Below are positions 24,550 to 29,208 of a stretch of DNA of 29,208 nucleotides, one piece after another; within the stretch, counting starts at the first letter, position 1, and every line of letters begins with the position of its first letter. The position numbers and the translations under genes are program-made. Source of the stretch: JBAZOJ01 sp041648755 (GTDB lineage: Bacteria > Planctomycetota > B143-G9). The stretch lies in the NCBI GenBank assembly GCA_041648755.1, contig JBAZOJ010000014.1, forward strand, positions 1-29,208, read 5' to 3'. A model generated the notes under the pieces. That model saw nothing but the letters and a program-made list of their open reading frames with translations. It made no database searches and was not told the DNA's origin.

Positions 24550-25087
24550 TCTCCATCATCTCCCTCAGCAGTTTCCGGGCACGATACAGGTGGTTCCGTA
24601 CAGATGCCTCGGTAAGCTGTTCGATCGCGGCAATATCCTCGACGGACATTTTGTCAAGATACTTCAACATCAGAAGTCGCTGTTGCACTTCCGGCAGAAT
24701 CGAAATTCGACCGAGCAGTTTTCGCCTCTCAACGCTCGCTGCCTCCACCTCCGAAGGATCAGCTTCCTCGGGTGAACCGATGTTGTCTTCTCCCTCCAGG
24801 GACAGCACCGGATGGCTGCGCTGCTTGCGGATGTGGCTGATTGCTTTGTTGCGAGTCATAGCCGCGAGCCATGCGCCGACCTTTTCGGGCTCCCGGAGTT
24901 CGTCAAGGGAAGAGTATGCCTTGAGAAAGACCTCCTGCACGATGTCCTCGGCAGCGCAGTAGTCGTGCAGCATCGAGAGCGCCGTGTAGAAGAGAGGCCG
25001 ACTATACCGGGTTACCAGCAAGCTGAAGGCCTGCTCGTCACCACGGCTTGCGCGCCGAACGAGGTTGCCTGTTGCTGCTTCGTCCAT
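24533..25087 (-). CDS. ECF-type RNA polymerase sigma factor
   Basis: The 184-residue protein has sigma region 2 (FSLLVTRYSRPLFYTALSML, then DYCAAEDIVQEVFLKAYSSL with the DxxQEVF core) and region 4 (LPEVQQRLLMLKYLDKMSVEDIAAI, then a helix-turn-helix with SVRNHLYRARKLLRE). An acidic linker of ~40 residues joins them and region 3 is absent, as in ECF factors. ATG 25087 is preferred over upstream starts because AAAGG lies 9 nt before it and the protein then begins with a normal short N-terminus ahead of region 2. It overlaps the anti-sigma gene by 17 nt. I could not find a convincing autoregulatory ECF promoter. lon and the ArgG-like gene downstream are candidate targets by position only. Confidence 0.92.
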   Translation of the reverse strand: MDEAATGNLVRRASRGDEQAFSLLVTRYSRPLFYTALSMLHDYCAAEDIVQEVFLKAYSSLDELREPEKVGAWLAAMTRNKAISHIRKQRSHPVLSLEGEDNIGSPEEADPSEVEAASVERRKLLGRISILPEVQQRLLMLKYLDKMSVEDIAAIEQLTEASVRNHLYRARKLLREMMENERQV

Positions 25088-25171
25088 TGTCTGGGCCTTT
25101 GTATCGACATGCTTTGCGGGGATAAATCCCAAAATAGGTCGCGATCTGCCTGAATGTTCACCGTATAGACT

Positions 25172-25197
25172 CCGGCCGGGCTGTGAAGCCCGGCCGG
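25172..25197 (-). terminator. GC-rich hairpin after the RmlD-like gene
   Basis: A perfect 11-bp inverted repeat (arms 25172-25182 and 25187-25197) with a GTGA/TCAC loop lies 33 nt past the stop of the RmlD-like gene and upstream of the sigma gene. Neither strand has a following U-run, so intrinsic termination may be inefficient or need help. Its place between two transcription units supports a terminator or 3'-end stabilising role. Confidence 0.55.
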
Positions 25198-25230
25198 GGG
25201 CCTGTTGAGATCGAGCGGGCAACCGAGTCC

Positions 25231-26139
25231 TTAGATCTCCTCGGCCGCTACAATGTCGTCCGAAAGAAGGATGTCCTCGCGCAGGTAGTTCTTGAAGTAG
25301 TCCTTCAGAGCCTCTTTCCAGGGGCGCATCTTCACTTTGAATCGCTTTTGAAGCAAGCTGTTGTCCAGAACGGAGTTTGTCGGTCTTCTTGCGCCCTGAA
25401 TGACCTCAGCCGGAACGATGCTGATTTCGGCCTTTAGACTGGCGAGGTGGAGGATAATGGTCGCCATCTCCGCTCTGTTCGCAGAACCCGAATTCACAAC
25501 GTTGACGATTCCCCTTGCACCGGCTTCGATGAGGTCGACAGTTGCCTCGGCCAGATCCAGCGAGTATGTGGGGCTCGATATGTTGTCCGTGGTGACCTCG
25601 ATGGCCTCGCCGACCTGTGCCTTCCTTGCGATGAACGATACGAAGTTCGTTCTTCCCGGTCCGAAAACCCAACTGGTCCGAATCACCAGTGAAAGCCCTA
25701 CGCTTTCGGAGAGCATAGCCTCGTCGGCAGCCATTTTGAACCGGCCATACCGGTTCAATGGACACGGAGCGTCTTGTTCAGTGTAAGGCGTCTCTTTCCG
25801 GCCGTCGAAGACGTAGGAAGTCGAAAAATGAACGACGGGGATGCCGAAGTCCTGACAGATATGGGCAAGGATGATAGGACCGTACAAGTTCACCAATTCC
25901 GGAAGGATCTCATTGTCGGTCTCGTTCTCCTCGACATCCGGGATGGCGGCACAGTTGATGATGAGGTCCGGCCAGTTGTGGCGGATATACTCCAGCATCA
26001 ACTCCTGATCCGTCAGGTCGAATTCCTCGCTGGGCGGGGTGATCAGTGTGTAGTTTCGCTGTTTCAGAGTTCTTTGGACCGCCTGACCGACCAAACCGGT
26101 CGAGCCGATCAGCAATATGTTCTTGTACTTCTGAGGCAT
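25231..26139 (-). CDS. RmlD-like dTDP-4-dehydrorhamnose reductase/SDR sugar-nucleotide enzyme
   Basis: An extended short-chain dehydrogenase of 302 residues. The nucleotide-binding loop GSTGLVGQ is at 12-19, the NCAAIPDVEENE segment at ~62-73, STSYVFDG at 106-113 and the catalytic YxxxK at Y131/K135. The overall spacing and VFDG block are those of RmlD, which reduces dTDP-4-keto-rhamnose. The usual STDYVFDG is STSYVFDG here, and no rmlA, rmlB or rmlC is nearby, so the substrate is uncertain; a related deoxysugar reductase is possible. The ATG at 26139 lies 3 nt after the ugd stop with GGAAAGTGA as ribosome site, so the two sugar-nucleotide enzymes are co-expressed. Confidence 0.8.
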   Translation of the reverse strand: MPQKYKNILLIGSTGLVGQAVQRTLKQRNYTLITPPSEEFDLTDQELMLEYIRHNWPDLIINCAAIPDVEENETDNEILPELVNLYGPIILAHICQDFGIPVVHFSTSYVFDGRKETPYTEQDAPCPLNRYGRFKMAADEAMLSESVGLSLVIRTSWVFGPGRTNFVSFIARKAQVGEAIEVTTDNISSPTYSLDLAEATVDLIEAGARGIVNVVNSGSANRAEMATIILHLASLKAEISIVPAEVIQGARRPTNSVLDNSLLQKRFKVKMRPWKEALKDYFKNYLREDILLSDDIVAAEEI

Positions 26140-26142
26140 CTG

Positions 26143-27453
26143 TCACTTTCCATCGGGCCTGCCGATGCAGTAGTAAGTGAAGCCCTCCGCACGAACGCGT
26201 TCGGGCTCGTAAATGTCGCGGCCGTCAAAGATCACGGGGCTCTTCATCAACAGCTTCATCCTGTTGAAATCAGGGTTGCGGAAGGCATTCCACTCCGTAA
26301 CGATGATCAGCCCGTCGGCGCCATCGAGGGCGTCATAATTCTTCTCACACAATTGTACTCGGTTTCCGAGTACGTTCCTTGCAGTAACTTGTGCTTCCGG
26401 GTCGTAGGCCTGAATGTGCGCGCCCAACTCAAGCAGCTTCTCTATGATAACGAGCGATGGAGCCTCTCGCATGTCGTCGGTTCGTGGCTTGAACGCGAGT
26501 CCCCAGATTGCGAAGGTTTTTCCCTCGATTCTTCCGCCAAAATGCTTCAGGATACGGGGGATCAAGATGGCCTTCTGCCTGGCATTGACCTCGTTCACTG
26601 CGGTCGAGATCACTGCCTCGTAGCCGTATTCCGCAGCGGTATGGCAAAGCGCATCCAGGTCTTTCGGGAAGCATGAGCCGCCGAATCCCAGCCCCGGGAA
26701 CAGGAACGCGGAGCCTATGCGCTTGTCTGCCCCGACTGCGAGCCTCACTTTCTGGACATCGGCACCGACGCGTTCGCAGATGTTGGCCATTTCGTTCATC
26801 ATCGAAATCCTTGTCGCCAGCATCGCATTCGAGACATACTTCGTCATCTCACTGCTGCGCACGTCGAGGATCATGATCGGTGAACCGGTGCGGAGAAACG
26901 GCGAGTAGAGATCCGCCATGAGTTTCCCAGCGCTTTCCGAATGAACTCCGACTACTACGCGATCAGGCTTGAGAAAGTCGTCCAGGGCGGAGCCTTCCTT
27001 GAGAAATTCCGGGTTGTTCACAACATCGAAGGGGTGGGAAGTGTTCTCTGCGATCAACTTGCTGACTTGATCGGTGGTTCCGACCGGTACCGTTGACTTG
27101 GTCACGATGACTTTGTGGCCATTCATCGCGCAAGCTATCCCCCTTGCCACGGAGAATACTGCGCCAAGATCTGCCTTTCCATTGGGGCCGGGAGGCGTCC
27201 CCACAGCGATGAAAATGACGGCGGATTCTCTGACTGCATGTTCAATATCGGAGGAGAAGACCAGGCGCTGCTCCTGGAAATTGCGGAGAACCATCTCGCC
27301 GAGGCCGGGCTCGAAGAAAGGCACCTCTCCCTTCTCAAGTCGGGCAAGCTTTGCCTGATCGATGTCCACGCAGATGACATCATTGCCTGATTCGGCAAAA
27401 CAGGCCGCCGTAACGAGCCCCACATATCCGCATCCCACAATCGCCAGTCGCAT
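26143..27453 (-). CDS. ugd: UDP-glucose 6-dehydrogenase
   Basis: Ugd oxidises UDP-glucose to UDP-glucuronate in two NAD+-dependent steps, supplying acidic sugars for capsule or exopolysaccharide. The 436 residues show the N-terminal GxGYVGL loop (7-13), FFEPGL, VGTPPG, STVPVGTT and NPEFLKEGSA (substrate-binding), and the active-site cysteine C261 in GFGGSCFPKD. The C-terminal domain (GLAFKPRTDDMREAPS) is complete. GGAGG lies just before the ATG at 27453. A GDP-mannose dehydrogenase is less likely given the substrate loop. It follows the 27471-27506 hairpin and precedes the RmlD-like gene by 3 nt; it could feed the GT2 synthase at 3097-4752. Confidence 0.93.
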   Translation of the reverse strand: MRLAIVGCGYVGLVTAACFAESGNDVICVDIDQAKLARLEKGEVPFFEPGLGEMVLRNFQEQRLVFSSDIEHAVRESAVIFIAVGTPPGPNGKADLGAVFSVARGIACAMNGHKVIVTKSTVPVGTTDQVSKLIAENTSHPFDVVNNPEFLKEGSALDDFLKPDRVVVGVHSESAGKLMADLYSPFLRTGSPIMILDVRSSEMTKYVSNAMLATRISMMNEMANICERVGADVQKVRLAVGADKRIGSAFLFPGLGFGGSCFPKDLDALCHTAAEYGYEAVISTAVNEVNARQKAILIPRILKHFGGRIEGKTFAIWGLAFKPRTDDMREAPSLVIIEKLLELGAHIQAYDPEAQVTARNVLGNRVQLCEKNYDALDGADGLIIVTEWNAFRNPDFNRMKLLMKSPVIFDGRDIYEPERVRAEGFTYYCIGRPDGK

Positions 27454-27470
27454 GAGTCCTCCATAGAAGT

Positions 27471-27506
27471 CGAAAGCGTAACTCCACTTGGGGAGTTACG
27501 CTTTCG
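27471..27506 (-). terminator. Perfect 15-bp hairpin between the pilin-like gene and ugd
   Basis: Arms 27471-27485 and 27492-27506 are exact complements with a 6-nt loop. It lies 21 nt past the stop of the pilin-like gene and 17 nt before the ugd ATG. There is no downstream U-run on the minus strand, and the ugd ribosome site follows almost at once. It may be a terminator, a processing site or a leader structure that lowers ugd translation. Confidence 0.55.
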
Positions 27507-27527
27507 TGTTCGTTCAGATGCGTTGTC

Positions 27528-28235
27528 CTATTTCGGCGTAGTGTCGACGATGGTCCTTGTCCACTCTCCCGACACTTTTGGAGCCTTCCCATCCTGAGGG
27601 GGCTCAAAGTCACCTGAAGACTTCCAGTCGGCCTCGAAGACCATGTCTTCATTGGTTGTGTCGGAGTTGTAGACATAGTAACTCTTGTCGCCGGTGTTCA
27701 CATTCTCCGGCACGCAGGCCAGGACATACGACTTCCGGTCGGCAGCCGGGCTGTAGTAGAACCTGTATCCGCGATACGGGTTGATTTTCAGCTTCTCGAA
27801 CTCGAGTTGCGAGAAGAACGTGCTTCCGGGTTGAGCATCCTCCGTGGCGGGCGGATACAAGCCCTTCTCTTCATTGAACTTCATCGCCCACAGGTGTATG
27901 CCTCTTGCGTAGTCAAGCAGATGGAGTTTCATCTCCTCCAACGTGGCTCTTGATGCCTTCAGATCAGATTTCGGTTGCATGACGACCACCAGCACGACCA
28001 TCAAGACGAGGACAGCGGCCACGATCCCGATTATCATAGTTGTGTCGTTGCGCTTCTTTCCTGGTTCATAGCGCAGTTTCCCCGCTCTTCTGGGACGGGG
28101 CTCGTCGTCGTAATCTTCCTCGCTGGAGGCCCGGGCGAAAAACGCATCGGTCTGACCGGCGGAAGTGACTCCGGCCATCGCTAATTTCCTTGGCGCAACT
28201 GCCTGAACCATCTCGGAGAACTGCTTTTCGAACAT
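27528..28235 (-). CDS. Bitopic membrane protein with pseudopilin-like outer domain
   Basis: A 235-residue protein with a cytoplasmic, charged N-terminal ~63 residues (EEDYDDEPRPRRAGK), one TM helix at ~66-87 and a periplasmic domain. That domain runs as an amphipathic helix (DLKASRATLEEMKLHLLDYARGI) followed by GLYPPATEDA and NPYRGYRFYYSP..SYVLACVPEN, the layout of GspG-like pseudopilins. There is no prepilin-peptidase site (no G-F-T-L-I-E), so it cannot be a processed pilin; the domain seems to be presented on a fixed anchor. ATG 28235 is chosen for GGAGGGAATC just upstream; an upstream in-frame start adds 8 residues. It follows the MshEN gene by 48 nt. Confidence 0.65.
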   Translation of the reverse strand: MFEKQFSEMVQAVAPRKLAMAGVTSAGQTDAFFARASSEEDYDDEPRPRRAGKLRYEPGKKRNDTTMIIGIVAAVLVLMVVLVVVMQPKSDLKASRATLEEMKLHLLDYARGIHLWAMKFNEEKGLYPPATEDAQPGSTFFSQLEFEKLKINPYRGYRFYYSPAADRKSYVLACVPENVNTGDKSYYVYNSDTTNEDMVFEADWKSSGDFEPPQDGKAPKVSGEWTRTIVDTTPK

Positions 28236-28283
28236 GATTCCCTCCGTATTTCGTGTCATGGCCAGGATCTAAAGAAAGCTGAC

Positions 28284-28904
28284 CTACTTTGCGACAGGAT
28301 AGTAGAACTCGATGCAGTCCCTGAGGGCGTTCCAGCCCTCCAGGCTGTCGAATACTCTCACGCGCAGTCTCGTGCGGTCTCTGATCGTCTTGGCGCAATC
28401 GAAGGAAAGGGGAGACTTCGCGCAGACGCTCAGATGCTCCCCGATCAGATCAAACGGAACTACGTTGAACCGATGCACGATTGTCTCCGGCACCAGGTTT
28501 ATTACATCCTGAGGGATTTTCAGACGGCCGATATCCACACTCGTCACGAGCTTCTGCTGCTCAAGACAATGGAGTACCTCGCCCTCTTTCATCCTGCCCA
28601 TCGAGACCAACGCACGGCCAAGGAGCATTCCCTCGAGTTCAGCAAGCCGCAATGCTTCGCGAAGATCGTCCTCGGCAACCTTTCCGGTTGCGTAGAACAA
28701 GTCGCCGATTCGCTTGGCAATGCGCACGGGAGCCGTGTTCAGCCTCCGCTTCCCGCTTACCGTTTCCAGGCCGGAGTAGGGATTGTAGCCTTCCTGGGGA
28801 TAGGCGCTCGCCCCGAAACCGGTCAGTTGGGCCGATGGCTCGGGTTGAGGCTGCTCGGAGGGCTTGTTATCTTTCTTGTCTTTCCTGAATAGACCGAAGG
28901 CCAT
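28284..28904 (-). CDS. Stand-alone MshEN/GspE N-terminal domain protein
   Basis: The 206 residues begin with a lysine-rich, then proline/glutamine-rich linker (~1-55). They continue with a GspE/MshE N-terminal domain (~62-206): RIGDLFYATGKVAEDDLREAL, a second LLGRALVSMGRMKEGEVLHCLEQQ repeat, then IPQDVINLVPETIVHRFNVVPF and a closing LSVCAKSPLSFDCAKTIR. The ATPase that normally follows is absent; the protein stops at the end of the domain. Related MshEN domains bind c-di-GMP, but the first repeat lacks the final glutamine, so binding is uncertain. ATG 28904 is preferred over GTG 28910 because AAAGGTGG sits at normal distance. It has a near-consensus promoter and is followed by the pilin-like gene. 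Confidence 0.82.
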   Translation of the reverse strand: MAFGLFRKDKKDNKPSEQPQPEPSAQLTGFGASAYPQEGYNPYSGLETVSGKRRLNTAPVRIAKRIGDLFYATGKVAEDDLREALRLAELEGMLLGRALVSMGRMKEGEVLHCLEQQKLVTSVDIGRLKIPQDVINLVPETIVHRFNVVPFDLIGEHLSVCAKSPLSFDCAKTIRDRTRLRVRVFDSLEGWNALRDCIEFYYPVAK

Positions 28905-28924
28905 AGCCACCTTTCGTCAAGTCA

Positions 28925-28953
28925 ATTGTAGATGCGGCGGGCGTCCATGTCAA
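28925..28953 (-). promoter_or_regulatory. Strong sigma70-type promoter for the MshEN gene
   Basis: Minus-strand TTGACA (28948-28953), a 17-nt spacer and TACAAT (28925-28930) match consensus at 11 of 12 positions. Transcription would start near 28918, about 14 nt before the ATG at 28904, leaving just enough leader for the AAAGGTGG ribosome site. Confidence 0.75.
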
Positions 28954-29025
28954 CGCTTTTTTCAACGAGGATTAGTCTCCGACGGGCTGCAGGTGTTCCT
29001 GTGCAAATGCGATGGTCGTCCCCGG

Positions 29026-29208
29026 TCACTGCTTCTTCGGCTCTGCAACGGGCAAACCGCATCCGGATCTCAGCCGCCGGGCTTCGTCTCTTCCACCCGA
29101 TTTTTCTATCGCATCTGCGGCCTCCAGCACAAGTGCGGGATTGGTTGGGTAGCATACACATGCGGCTCGGTATGCTTCCAATGCTTGCTTCACAGCGCCA
29201 AGCTTCAT
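29026..29208 (-). CDS. TPR-like protein, C-terminal part (cut by window edge)
   Basis: The minus-strand frame is open to the window end. The visible 60 residues begin with an ATG at 29208 that may be internal. KLGAVKQALEAYRAACVCYP followed by NPALVLEAADAIEKSGGRDEARRL is one and a half TPR-like helix pairs, and the protein ends in a short charged tail (PVAEPKKQ, TGA at 29026). Function cannot be inferred. Between its stop and the MshEN gene (28905-29025) only the promoter is seen. Confidence 0.5.
   Translation of the reverse strand: MKLGAVKQALEAYRAACVCYPTNPALVLEAADAIEKSGGRDEARRLRSGCGLPVAEPKKQ

Noticed and set aside
25088..25171. Autoregulatory ECF promoter built on GAACATT upstream of the sigma gene
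   Set aside because: A GAAC-type -35 can be picked out but no convincing -10 lies at the right distance, so the match is not better than chance.

Overview
This window is a densely packed bacterial chromosome segment. By eye the G+C is moderate to fairly high (not counted). Several genes imply a diderm (Gram-negative-type) cell: a SPOR-domain protein, a complete MlaE/MlaF/MCE lipid-transport set, a lipoprotein with a clear lipobox, and pseudopilin-like and MshEN proteins. McsA, McsB and ClpC homologues beside a diderm Mla system, and an ECF sigma/zinc anti-sigma pair next to lon, fit an uncultured or candidate-phylum lineage better than a model proteobacterium or Firmicute. I cannot name the phylum from the sequence alone. 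No rRNA, tRNA, CRISPR array, insertion sequence, phage gene or plasmid origin was seen.

Layout: (1) 1-4752, plus strand: the end of a SPOR-domain protein, mutS and a CESA-like membrane glycosyltransferase, packed with a 1-nt gap and a GTGA overlap. (2) 4791-8377, minus strand: an accessory patch with a secreted beta-propeller-like protein that has its own strong promoter, a possible pseudopilin remnant, a lipoprotein and a TPR membrane protein. (3) 8423-18762, minus strand: a tightly coupled run read in the order queD, mcsA-like, mcsB-like, clpC, mlaE, mlaF, MCE protein, PIN/TRAM protein, ispD, murI, smpB. Nearly every junction is a 1-17-nt gap or a short overlap, and a sigma70-like promoter lies before queD. 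(4) 18859-19545, plus strand: a lone two-TM protein. (5) 19546-25087, minus strand: ECF sigma, zinc-binding anti-sigma with a large outer domain, lon, and an argininosuccinate-synthase-like gene coupled to lon. (6) 25231-28904, minus strand: a stand-alone MshEN protein, a bitopic pilin-like protein, UDP-glucose dehydrogenase and an RmlD-like reductase, bounded by hairpins. (7) 29026-29208: the end of a TPR-like gene cut by the window edge.

How the genes work together: regions 3 and 5 form a protein-quality and envelope theme (ClpC unfoldase, Lon protease, SmpB for ribosome rescue, Mla for outer-membrane lipid balance, sigma/anti-sigma for envelope sensing). Regions 1 and 6 supply polysaccharide functions (GT2 synthase, UDP-glucuronate and deoxysugar supply).

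The most unusual content is two enzyme homologues whose family scaffold is intact but whose active sites are rewritten. The McsB homologue has lost essentially all guanidino-kinase motifs yet keeps an RDxxRA phosphoarginine-pocket motif, beside a McsA that has lost one zinc cysteine and a ClpC with normal machinery. The ArgG homologue lacks the canonical PP-loop and citrulline-pocket motifs. Together these suggest a non-catalytic McsA/McsB adaptor for ClpC and a repurposed ArgG-fold ligase tied to Lon. Both interpretations are inference.
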